Part shown: positions 57,501 through 64,000 of the stretch, one piece after another
Numbering within the stretch: position 1 is the first letter of the stretch
Layout: each line of letters begins with the position of its first letter
Origin: Altibacter sp.
Lineage (GTDB): Bacteria > Bacteroidota > Bacteroidia > Flavobacteriales > Flavobacteriaceae
Assembly (NCBI RefSeq): GCF_019913785.1
Contig: NZ_JAIOHK010000033.1
Coordinates: 25,195 to 89,194, forward strand
Reading direction: 5' to 3'
DNA length: 64,000 nucleotides
Translations under genes and position numbers: made by a program
Notes under the pieces: generated by a model
Database searches by the model: none
Told to the model about the DNA's origin: nothing
Seen by the model: only the letters and a program-made list of their open reading frames with translations

Positions 57501-57530
57501 AAAAAGAAAGAAGAAGTGATAGAAGCTTAG
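54522..57530 (+). CDS. secDF: Fused protein-export membrane protein SecDF
   Basis: SecDF uses the proton gradient to pull exported proteins through the Sec channel into the periplasm. The 1002-residue product joins SecD (about 1-665) and SecF (about 690-1000) in one chain, as in the Bacteroidota. After the first transmembrane helix (about 5-25) come the D1 signature GLDLKGGINVIL, the large periplasmic P1 domain with an extra Glu/Thr-rich insertion (about 265-310), and the helix-4 signature IGMSVDANVLIFERIREEL. SecF shows GVDFVGGRTYTVRF and ILTVIGYSLNDTVVVFDRIRE. Length is normal for the fusion. It is closed by a strong terminator. Confidence 0.96.
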   Translation: MQNKGLITVFAVLFGLVSLYQLSFTYIANKVEDDAKAYADSKFPAEQSAERDIAELQYLDSLAKEPVFLGIDYKTAKDKELNKGLDLKGGINVILQISVKDILKGLANNSKDAAFNQALNNATGLQKNSQDTYLESFFVAFQALPGENRLASQNIFFNKNLEDQITADMSNEQVMKVLEKKIDEAITSAFEVLRKRIDKFGVTQPNIQRLGNSARILVELPGAKDIERTKNLLQSTAQLEFWEVYKSEEMTGFILQAEAKVRELAKPEVDTTAGEAQDTTATEENAINELLKGDEVEATDGDALKNNPIQARMVAPGFQGSPIIATFAVKDTAVINSYLRMSAVRALLPADQRTTKFVWGKPEYNDIALQDVTALYALKVGRDGQPPLGGAVVVDAQQSYDQVGRVSVDMQMNGRGAKVWEEMTGKAFTTQSQIAIVLDNIVYSAPGVTSGPISGGRSSITGDFTITEGQDLANVLRAGKLPASAEIIQGEVVGPTLGQEAINSGILSFALALVFVLLWMIGYYGKAGLFADVALAVNILFIFGILAGLGAVLTLPGIAGIILTIGMSVDANVLIFERIREELAKGKAQKDAIKDGFNNALSSILDANITTGLTGLILLVFGTGPIQGFATTLLIGILTSLFTAIFITRLFIDAYTKNGKPLTCSTPVTKNLFKNVNINFLGKRKIAYAISAVLIMISLGSLFTNGLNQGVDFVGGRTYTVRFAQDVNPVNIQEDLIAVYGSAEAKTYGGDNQLKITTKYKVDDSGSEVDVEIEQMLFDALKPNLPADMTFEQFTGDHEDKTVGRMEYYKVSPTIADDIKKSSFWAVLGSLIVVFLYILLRFRRWQFSLGAVAAVFHDVLIVLGIFSLTYRFMPFSMEIDQSFIAAILTVIGYSLNDTVVVFDRIREYFNEHSTWKMTRVINAALNSTLSRTLNTSLTTLVVLLCMFFIGAESIRGLLFAIIVGIVVGTYSSLFIATPVMFDTVKKKGIDLTDKKKEEVIEA

Positions 57531-57552
57531 GCGTTTTATCCTTTGAATTAAT

Positions 57553-57583
57553 AAAAAACCCTTCACATTGTGAAGGGTTTTTT
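57553..57583 (+). terminator. Bidirectional terminator between secDF and the minus-strand operon
   Basis: AAAAAACCCTTCAC and GTGAAGGGTTTTTT pair perfectly over 14 bases with a 3-base loop. It lies between convergent stops and has T-runs in both directions. Confidence 0.92.
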
Positions 57584-57605
57584 ATTTGATTTAATGCTTG
57601 ATATA

Positions 57606-58097
57606 TTATTTTAATCTAGTCCATTCCATCTTATCCCCTGGTTCAAGTCCCCATTGGCTGGTAAGATTTGCATTTACTTCCAGAACATATAAAACAGCTC
57701 CTGCCGAAGGGAGAGAAGTCTTGTCAAAAGGCTGTGCATTTTTCTGAATACTTACTATCTCGTTTTTACTGTTCAAATAAATTATGTCCAAGGCGAACTC
57801 CGTATTCTTCATATAAAAAGAGCGTGGGCGTTCGTCTTCAAAAATAAATAACATGGCTTGATTTGAAGGCATGGACTTTCGATACATCAATCCGGTTTCG
57901 GTTTGATAAGCGTCGTCGGCGATTTCTATATCCAATTGCGCAACGATCGAATCGTTTTCGGCCTTTCTCAATCTAAGGTCTCCTTCTTTTGTAAAGGAAA
58001 CTTCCTTGGTCAAAACTTTGGTTTCACCTTTTTCTTTACATGCAGTCGACACCAAAAAGCTGCTTAAAACAGCTAAGGCTATCCAATTATGCTTCAT
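57606..58097 (-). CDS. DUF192 lipoprotein
   Basis: The 163-residue lipoprotein has its lipobox Cys at 20 (STACKEK). The DUF192 domain covers about residues 45-160, with ETGLMYRKSMPSNQAMLFIF, RPRSFYMKNTEFALDIIYLN and YVLEVNANLTSQWGLEPGD. The family is widespread, small and exported, with no settled biochemical role. Its start overlaps the end of lgt by 11 bases, so it is the last gene of the folE-cysS-yidD-lgt run. Confidence 0.9.
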   Translation of the reverse strand: MKHNWIALAVLSSFLVSTACKEKGETKVLTKEVSFTKEGDLRLRKAENDSIVAQLDIEIADDAYQTETGLMYRKSMPSNQAMLFIFEDERPRSFYMKNTEFALDIIYLNSKNEIVSIQKNAQPFDKTSLPSAGAVLYVLEVNANLTSQWGLEPGDKMEWTRLK

Positions 58098-58920
58098 ATA
58101 CTTTCTTTTTCGAGGCTCGAAACATCATATAAACTCCAATTAGAATAAAAGGAATGCTAAGCCATTGCCCGGTTGAAAGGGATTGTCCAAGTGCGCTTTC
58201 AAATCCTCCCTGACTTTCCTTCACAAATTCTACCAAGAATCGTACCGACCACAGCAAAACTAAGAACAGGCCGAATAAATACCCCAACCAATTGCGCTTT
58301 TCCGTTTTCCAATAGGCGAGCCACAGCACCAAGAAGACAAGCACGTAACCGGCAGATTCATACAATTGCGCGGGGTGTCTTGGAAAATCTTCTCCCAGTT
58401 GTTTGAACACAACCCCAAAATCGCTCTGTGTTGCTTTTCCAATGATTTCAGAATTGATAAAATTTCCAATACGTACAAAGATGGCACCACTAGCAACAGC
58501 TATTACCACGCGATCTAGGATCCAAAGTGCCGGTTTCTTTATGACTTTCTTGCTGTAAATGAACATGGCTATGATAATGGCAATGGCAGCGCCATGACTT
58601 GCAAGGCCTCTAAAACCTGTAAATTCGAATTCGGGGACTGTTTTAAAAGGTAAAAAGACAGAAAGTGGATCTTCATTAAATATTTCGGGTTCGTAAAAAA
58701 TCACATGCCCCAAACGAGCTCCCACTAAGGTTGCGATTACGGTATAGATAAAAAGACTATCCAATTTTTCAAGGGGAATGCCCTCGTACTTAAAAATTCG
58801 TTTCATAATAAACCATCCCAGCGTAAATGCGATGACAAACATCAGGCTGTAATAACGAATCATAAAAAAACCAAGGTCAATACCTTCGCTAGGATCCCAA
58901 ACAAAACTCAGAAAATGCAT
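58087..58920 (-). CDS. lgt: Prolipoprotein diacylglyceryl transferase
   Basis: Lgt adds the diacylglyceryl group to the lipobox cysteine of prolipoproteins in the inner membrane. The 277-residue product has about seven transmembrane helices and the family motifs GARLGHVIFYEPE, GLASHGAAIAIIIAMF with the conserved His, and the signature RIGNFINSEIIGKAT with the catalytic Arg. It ends in a basic tail (RASKKKVYEA). This window encodes many of its substrates. It lies between yidD and DUF192 with short or overlapping junctions. Confidence 0.95.
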   Translation of the reverse strand: MHFLSFVWDPSEGIDLGFFMIRYYSLMFVIAFTLGWFIMKRIFKYEGIPLEKLDSLFIYTVIATLVGARLGHVIFYEPEIFNEDPLSVFLPFKTVPEFEFTGFRGLASHGAAIAIIIAMFIYSKKVIKKPALWILDRVVIAVASGAIFVRIGNFINSEIIGKATQSDFGVVFKQLGEDFPRHPAQLYESAGYVLVFLVLWLAYWKTEKRNWLGYLFGLFLVLLWSVRFLVEFVKESQGGFESALGQSLSTGQWLSIPFILIGVYMMFRASKKKVYEA

Positions 58921-58979
58921 ACGTTCTTTTTAAAAATGTTCATAAAGATAGCAAAAACGAAAACGGATTTTCTGCTAAA

Positions 58980-59222
58980 TTATTGGTTTTCTTCTTTTGA
59001 TTGAGGTACGGGATCATAACCGCTGCCTCCCCAGGGGTTACAACTGCCAATACGTTTTACCGCAAGCCAACCTCCTTTAAATAGACCGTGTTTTTGTAGT
59101 GCTTCAATCGTGTAGTGCGAACAGGTAGGTTGATAGCGGCATGTAGATGGAAAAAGGGGCGAAATAAATTTTTGATACCCACGCACTAGAAAAATAAATG
59201 GAGATGTGAGTATTTTTTTCAA
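58980..59222 (-). CDS. yidD: Membrane protein insertion efficiency factor YidD
   Basis: The 80-residue product begins with an amphipathic or hydrophobic helix ([19 protein letters not shown]) and has the family core [34 protein letters not shown] and GGSGYDPVP, with three conserved Cys. YidD assists insertion of membrane proteins together with YidC. It is encoded five bases after cysS and 59 bases before lgt, and secDF lies just beyond the operon. Confidence 0.95.
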   Translation of the reverse strand: MKKILTSPFIFLVRGYQKFISPLFPSTCRYQPTCSHYTIEALQKHGLFKGGWLAVKRIGSCNPWGGSGYDPVPQSKEENQ

Positions 59223-59227
59223 AACAG

Positions 59228-60712
59228 TTAGTTTACTGAAAACGTCGTGCCGTCCTTTCCGTCCTTTAACTGAATCCCCACGGCGAGCAATTGATCCCTA
59301 ATTTGATCACTTGTCGCAAAATCCTTGTTGGAACGCGCTTGGTTTCGCAATGCTATCAACAATTCGACCGCCCCCGTTAACTTATCACCATCTGCATTAT
59401 TTTCTGAAATACTGTCCTCTAATCCTAATACATCAAAAATAAAGTCACTCATGGTTTGCTGAAGCAATTGTTTATCGCTTTCAGAAATACCGGCAATGCC
59501 TTCTTTTACTGAATTGATGAATTTTACGGCTTCAAACAACTGTGCGATGAGAATGGGACTGTTAAAGTCGTCGTTCATCGCATCGTAACATGATTGACGC
59601 CATTCAGAAATAGAGAAAGTGTCGGTCTTTGAAGTTTCCAGCGAAGCAATGCTATGAAAAGCCTCCATCAATCGATTGAACCCTTTTTCAGAAGCCAGCA
59701 AGGCATCGTTCGAAAAGTCCAAAATACTACGGTAGTGTGCCTGAAACATAAAGAATTTGGCCACGGTAGGTGAAAAGGCTTTGCTTAGCACACCATTTTC
59801 TCCTGTAAATAATTCGTTTGGCAGTATATTATTTCCGGTAGATTTTGCCATCTTTTTGCCATTGAGCGTAAGCATATTGGCATGCATCCAGTAGTTCACC
59901 GGTGATTTTTTAGTGGATGCTTCGGCCTGGGCGATTTCACATTCGTGATGTGGGAATTTAAGATCCATTCCGCCGCCGTGTATGTCGAATTGAGTGCCAA
60001 GATATTTGGTGGACATGGCGGTACACTCCAAATGCCAGCCTGGGAAACCATCACTCCAAGGTGAAGGCCACCGCATAATATGTTGTGGTTCTGCTTTTTT
60101 CCAAAGGGCAAAATCCTGAGGGTTTTTCTTTTCAGATTGTGCTGCCAACTCACGCGTATTGGAGATCATATCCTCTAGTTGGCGTCCACTGAGCTTTCCG
60201 TAGGTATAATCTTCGTTGAATTTTAACACGTCAAAGTATACCGAGCCATTCTTTTCATAGGCATAGCCTTCAGCAATAATCTTTTCAACAATTTGAATTT
60301 GCTCAATAATATGCCCGGTTGCTGTAGGTTCAATACTTGGTGGCAAGGCGTTGAACTTTGCCATGGTGGTATGAAAGTCGACCGTGTATTTTTGGACTAC
60401 TTCCATGGGTTCCAACTTCTCGATGCGCGCCTTTTTAAGGATAGGGTCATCACCGCTTTCACCGTCGTTTTCTAGGTGGCCGGCATCGGTAATATTTCGG
60501 ACATACCGTACCTTGTAGCCCAGATGTTTCAGATAGCGAAACACTAGGTCGAATGACAAGAACGTACGGCAATTTCCCAAATGCACATTGCTGTAGACCG
60601 TTGGTCCACAGACGTACATCCCAACAGCCCCTTGGTGAATAGGATTGAATTTTTCTTTGGATTTACTCAGGGAGTTGTAAATGGTAAGTTCTTGCTGTTC
60701 GTATAAATTCAT
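59228..60712 (-). CDS. cysS: Cysteinyl-tRNA synthetase
   Basis: This class I synthetase charges tRNA-Cys. The 494-residue product has the HIGH-type motif in [20 protein letters not shown], the zinc-site Cys/His residues ([29 protein letters not shown]), KMSKS as KKMAKSTGN, and the C-terminal helical anticodon-binding region (about 370-494). Length is normal. It lies between folE and yidD on the minus strand with gaps of 18 and 5 bases, consistent with one operon. Confidence 0.97.
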   Translation of the reverse strand: MNLYEQQELTIYNSLSKSKEKFNPIHQGAVGMYVCGPTVYSNVHLGNCRTFLSFDLVFRYLKHLGYKVRYVRNITDAGHLENDGESGDDPILKKARIEKLEPMEVVQKYTVDFHTTMAKFNALPPSIEPTATGHIIEQIQIVEKIIAEGYAYEKNGSVYFDVLKFNEDYTYGKLSGRQLEDMISNTRELAAQSEKKNPQDFALWKKAEPQHIMRWPSPWSDGFPGWHLECTAMSTKYLGTQFDIHGGGMDLKFPHHECEIAQAEASTKKSPVNYWMHANMLTLNGKKMAKSTGNNILPNELFTGENGVLSKAFSPTVAKFFMFQAHYRSILDFSNDALLASEKGFNRLMEAFHSIASLETSKTDTFSISEWRQSCYDAMNDDFNSPILIAQLFEAVKFINSVKEGIAGISESDKQLLQQTMSDFIFDVLGLEDSISENNADGDKLTGAVELLIALRNQARSNKDFATSDQIRDQLLAVGIQLKDGKDGTTFSVN

Positions 60713-60730
60713 TCAGAATAGTTGAAAAAG

Positions 60731-61408
60731 TTAAAACTCTGTGTCCAGATTGATATAATCGAGAAATTCGCGTCGTGTTTGCGGATCTTTAAACTTTCCG
60801 CCAAATTCGCTGGTAACTGTGCTACTGTCAATATCTCTGATTCCTCTTGAATTCACACACAAATGTTTGGCATCGATTACACAGGCAACGTCTTCAGTAC
60901 CGAGAACACGTTGTAATTCTTCAACAATTTGCATGGTTAGACGTTCTTGAACCTGTGGTCTTTTCGCAAAATAGTCAACAACCCGATTCATTTTTGAAAG
61001 CCCAACCACCGTACCACTGGAGATATAGGCGATATGTGCTTTTCCAACAATGGGAAGTAAATGATGTTCGCAAGTAGAATACAAAGTGATATTCTTTTCT
61101 ACCAACATTTCACCGTACTTGTATTTATTTTCAAAAGTGGAAGCTTTTGGCTTTCTATCGGGGTGTAATCCTGCAAAGATCTCTTGTACAAACATTTTGG
61201 CCACACGAGTAGGAGTGCCTTTTAAACTGTCGTCGGTTAGATCCAATCCCAGTGTATTCATGATGTTTTTAACATCCTTTTTAATAAGGGCAATTTTCTC
61301 AATATCGCTCAGTTCAAAAGCGTCGGGACGCAGCGGTGTATCGGTGGATGAACCGATATGATTATCACCGTGTGCTTGTATTTCTTTCAATTGTTTTTCT
61401 AAATCCAT
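60731..61408 (-). CDS. folE: GTP cyclohydrolase I
   Basis: FolE converts GTP to dihydroneopterin triphosphate, the first step to folate and, through the same intermediate, to queuosine (queE is at 43682). The product has 225 residues from the ATG at 61408 (MDLEKQLKEIQAHGDN). A longer frame to 61456 overlaps the promoter element. Motifs are GTPTRVAKMFVQEIFAGL, the zinc/active-site TLYSTCEHHLLPIVGKAHIA with Cys and His, QVQERLTMQI, and DAKHLCVNSRGIRD with the second Cys. It is first in the minus-strand operon. Confidence 0.96.
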   Translation of the reverse strand: MDLEKQLKEIQAHGDNHIGSSTDTPLRPDAFELSDIEKIALIKKDVKNIMNTLGLDLTDDSLKGTPTRVAKMFVQEIFAGLHPDRKPKASTFENKYKYGEMLVEKNITLYSTCEHHLLPIVGKAHIAYISSGTVVGLSKMNRVVDYFAKRPQVQERLTMQIVEELQRVLGTEDVACVIDAKHLCVNSRGIRDIDSSTVTSEFGGKFKDPQTRREFLDYINLDTEF

Positions 61409-61443
61409 ATAGCATGTATTTTGTATCGCTAAAATACAGGCTG

Positions 61444-61451
61444 CAAAGATA
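61444..61451 (-). promoter_or_regulatory. TATCTTTG -7 promoter element for folE and the downstream operon
   Basis: On the minus strand this is an exact TATCTTTG match, 36 bases upstream of the folE ATG. Confidence 0.6.
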
Positions 61452-61559
61452 CGCATTCGGCAATTGCCATAAAAGACCTGATTGACACTATTTTTAAAAC
61501 TGATACGCCCCCTATTTCATAAAATTTCCTTAATTTTCGCAAATTATACCTATTTGGCT

Positions 61560-64000
61560 ATGAAAAAGATAATCCCCAATTTTAAATCACTGGTGTTTTT
61601 GCTATGGTTCACGCCGGCTATGGTTTTCGCTCAAGGTCCCGGATCCTTATTTGTTGACGCAGGCCCTGATGTGTTTGCCGACTGTGCCGCTGGCGGTTGC
61701 GCCGATATTACAGCAACCTTTTTAGCGACCTTCGACACCTCCGGACTAACCTATTCGGTAAATTCGGTTCCGTACAATCCGCCTTTTGCTTTTAATGGCT
61801 TGGCCAATCAGTTAAATCCAAATATTGATGACGCTTGGTCCAATGTAGATAATTTACCCTTCGATTTCTGTTTCTTCGGAAATTTAGAAACCCAATTTCA
61901 AGTTGGTTCCAACGGTGTACTGCGTTTCGATGTGGACCCAGGTGATACCGGTCCGGGTTCTAATGGTTGGAGTTTTTCTCAAAACCTACCCAATAACTCA
62001 AATCCCACCTTGGGAGAAGCGAATGTTTTTACACCGGGGCATGATATAGATCCTGCGGTTTCTTCCTCAGAAGAAATAGGCTATGAAGTATTAGGAACAT
62101 ACCCAAACAGGGTGCTTGTAGTATCCTACTATAGAGTTCCTTTGTATTCGGCAGCGTGTAATTCATTATTGGCAACTCACATGGCAGTGTTCTATGAATT
62201 CTCCAATGTAATAGAAATTTATATGCAGGACAAACCGTCTTGCCCTTCATGGAATGGTGGCAATGCCGTTCTAGGAATTCAAAATAATGCAGGAACCACA
62301 GCCTATGTGCCCCCTGGGAGAAATACTTCAGACTCACCATGGACAACAACTAATGAAGCCTGGAGTTTTAGTCCTGTAGGTCCTCCAACTTATGTATTTG
62401 AATGGTTAGATTCAACAGGAACTGTAATAGGAAATACACCAACTATCAATGTTTGTCCTTCCGGTGCCTCCGAGACTTTCACGGCAAGGGTTACTTGGAC
62501 GAATACTTGTAATGGTGAAGTAGTTACTTTGACCGATGAAGTGGTAGTAACGCAATTAGCCCCATATTCAATTGACTTAGGTCCAGACATCGATTCCTGT
62601 GGTTCGGGTTCTATAATCTTGGATGCAGATCCGGGACTTCCCAATATTTCATACGAATGGTTTTATAACGGGATATCTCAAGGACCAACGGCGGTTGGGA
62701 ATTCTACCTTTACGGTAAACCCCCCGAATTCTGGAACCTATTCCGTGGAAACCTTTGATCTTGCAGATCCTACGTGTATCATTGGTGATGCTGTCGAAAT
62801 AAATTTCTTTTTACAGCCAGTGGCTAATCCACCCGTAGATCTGTTTCAATGTGATGACGGTACGAATACAGGTATTTTTGATTTAACCGTAAATGACGCC
62901 AATGTTTTGGGTGCCCAAAATCCGGCCGATTTTAATATTACCTATCACAATAGTGCTTTTGATGCTGCAACTGGAGCGAATCCAATTGCTACGCCGGCTG
63001 CGTATCCTATAACAGGAACGATAGAAACCATACATGTTCGAATAGAGGACCTTAGCGGATCATGTTTTGACACTGAGTCCTTTCTTATTGAATTTTTGCC
63101 TGCCACGGCTGGCCCTATGACCGATATAGAAGTTTGTGATCAGGATTCCAACGGAATTGTAACCCTGAATTTGGTATTACTGAAAAACGCAGAAGCCTTA
63201 AACGGACAAAATCCTTCGAGTTACAATGTCTCATATCATCCTACCCAAGCCGATGCCGACGCCAATACAAACGCACATCCCAATCCCTATGATGTAACGG
63301 CTCCTTCCGAAACTATATTTGTAAGGGTTGAAAGCAATAGCAATAGCAGTTGTTATGCAACAGACAGCTTTTTGGTTACGATATATATTGCACCTGCGGT
63401 AACGACGCCTACCCCCTATGAAATTTGTGATGAATTACCCAATGATGGTTTTGGCATTTTTGATTTAACAACCAAAGATATTGAGATTACCGGAGGAAAT
63501 CCCGATGCGGTCGTTACATATTTTACCACCCTCCTTGGGGCTCAGACCGGTGGTTTTCCCATTGCCACTCCTACGAACTTTGCAAATACGAATGCGGGTT
63601 TTCAAACGGTATACGCACGTGTAGAGCATGTAAGTAGTCCTGATTGTTTCAATATTGTACCTCTTGATCTTATCGTCAACGATTCTCCTGCCTTGACCGA
63701 TCCTATCAGTGATTATTTTCTTTGCGACAATGATGGTGATGGCATTGAGGTTTTTGATTTGACCAGTAAGGATGCTGAGATTTTAAATTTTCTGGTCAAT
63801 GTTACTTTGACCTATCATATATCTCAGGCTGATGCCGATGCTGGCAATGCTCCCATTACCCCTGCCGATGTGTATCCTAGTGGCAATTCGGTTATTTGGG
63901 TCCGTGGGGAGAATGTAGCGGGCTGTTATACGGTGAGGAGTTTTAATTTGGTATTGGGGGAGGTTCCTGATTTTGTTTTGGTTCCTGAGTTTGAGCAGTG
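61560..64000 (+). CDS. Large secreted repeat protein, probable type IX secretion substrate (3' end outside window)
   Basis: The reading frame is open from the ATG at 61560 to the window end (813 codons seen). A signal peptide (MKKIIPNFKSLVFLLWFTPA, cleavage near VFAQ) is followed by an N-terminal beta domain (about 25-265) with FDFCFFGNLETQFQVGSNG and WNGGNAVLGIQNNAGT, then two PKD-like or Ig-like stretches (about 275-415). Four consecutive units of about 95 residues follow. Each has a C-D at the start, F-D-L-T, an ITYH-type strand, A-D-A-x-A, then VRVE and a late Cys. This layout is typical of flavobacterial giant adhesins ending in a type B sorting domain, but that end is not in the window. 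Confidence 0.85.
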   Translation, partial: MKKIIPNFKSLVFLLWFTPAMVFAQGPGSLFVDAGPDVFADCAAGGCADITATFLATFDTSGLTYSVNSVPYNPPFAFNGLANQLNPNIDDAWSNVDNLPFDFCFFGNLETQFQVGSNGVLRFDVDPGDTGPGSNGWSFSQNLPNNSNPTLGEANVFTPGHDIDPAVSSSEEIGYEVLGTYPNRVLVVSYYRVPLYSAACNSLLATHMAVFYEFSNVIEIYMQDKPSCPSWNGGNAVLGIQNNAGTTAYVPPGRNTSDSPWTTTNEAWSFSPVGPPTYVFEWLDSTGTVIGNTPTINVCPSGASETFTARVTWTNTCNGEVVTLTDEVVVTQLAPYSIDLGPDIDSCGSGSIILDADPGLPNISYEWFYNGISQGPTAVGNSTFTVNPPNSGTYSVETFDLADPTCIIGDAVEINFFLQPVANPPVDLFQCDDGTNTGIFDLTVNDANVLGAQNPADFNITYHNSAFDAATGANPIATPAAYPITGTIETIHVRIEDLSGSCFDTESFLIEFLPATAGPMTDIEVCDQDSNGIVTLNLVLLKNAEALNGQNPSSYNVSYHPTQADADANTNAHPNPYDVTAPSETIFVRVESNSNSSCYATDSFLVTIYIAPAVTTPTPYEICDELPNDGFGIFDLTTKDIEITGGNPDAVVTYFTTLLGAQTGGFPIATPTNFANTNAGFQTVYARVEHVSSPDCFNIVPLDLIVNDSPALTDPISDYFLCDNDGDGIEVFDLTSKDAEILNFLVNVTLTYHISQADADAGNAPITPADVYPSGNSVIWVRGENVAGCYTVRSFNLVLGEVPDFVLVPEFEQ
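62817..63959 (+). repeat. Four in-frame units of about 95 codons in the secreted repeat protein
   Basis: Units begin at about 62817, 63102, 63390 and 63681. They share C-D near the start, a FDLT/LNL strand, a TYH or TYF strand, Ala-Asp-Ala spacing, a VRVE-type strand and a Cys about 18 residues before the end. DNA identity between units is low, so they are old rather than recent duplications. Confidence 0.75.

Overview
This window is a chromosomal segment of a marine-type member of the Bacteroidota, almost certainly family Flavobacteriaceae. Four things support this. Gene order runs secY-infA-rpmJ-rpsM-rpsK-rpsD-rpoA-rplQ-carA-eno-gltA. The Bacteroidota promoter element TAnnTTTG recurs upstream of many genes. 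SecD and SecF are fused into one protein. There are many lipoproteins, an ECF sigma/FecR/TonB-receptor locus, and a large secreted repeat protein of the kind exported by type IX secretion. No genus can be named from the sequence alone. No tRNA, rRNA, CRISPR array, complete insertion sequence or prophage was seen.

Layout. Positions 1-4070 hold the end of the spc/alpha ribosomal operon, closed by a terminator. Positions 4153-8026 encode carA, enolase and citrate synthase. From 8092 to 14375 two guanidino-hydrolase-fold enzymes bracket a minus-strand block: a P-domain secreted protein and a thioredoxin / ApbE flavin transferase / DUF4266 lipoprotein / DUF3570 cassette. Positions 14412-17102 hold a small membrane protein, a GNAT acetyltransferase and argS. 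Positions 17104-21123 are an ECF sigma factor, FecR anti-sigma and STN-type TonB receptor. Divergent to it are two related lipoproteins, one with three tandem copies of a roughly 105-residue module and one with a single copy. Positions 23697-29848 carry lipoproteins, an M28 peptidase, beta-carbonic anhydrase, a decayed sigma-factor gene and a divergent pair of envelope-protein units around a structured intergenic region. Positions 30114-44878 are mixed housekeeping and envelope genes: a DEAD-box helicase, an MFS transporter, ffh, folD, an AI-2E-family protein, a HerA-like ATPase and queE. Positions 45097-50758 hold gyrB, mdh and a B12-dependent ribonucleotide reductase.

Positions 51035-54383 look like an outer-membrane copper acquisition unit. 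It has a Cys-rich small protein, an OprC/NosA-like receptor with a CxxxM plug motif, and a Met/His-rich lipoprotein. Positions 54522-61408 hold secDF and a minus-strand folE-cysS-yidD-lgt-DUF192 run. Several of these act in membrane-protein and lipoprotein biogenesis. The window ends inside a large secreted protein with repeats of about 95 residues.

The items most worth a second look are the copper cassette, the modular lipoproteins next to the ECF locus, the ApbE/DUF4266/DUF3570 cassette, the nested stem upstream of the DUF4349 gene, a set of apparently leaderless starts, and a free-standing 78-residue protein built around a CHIPPGNP motif. All functional statements rest on motif recognition by eye; no database search was run.
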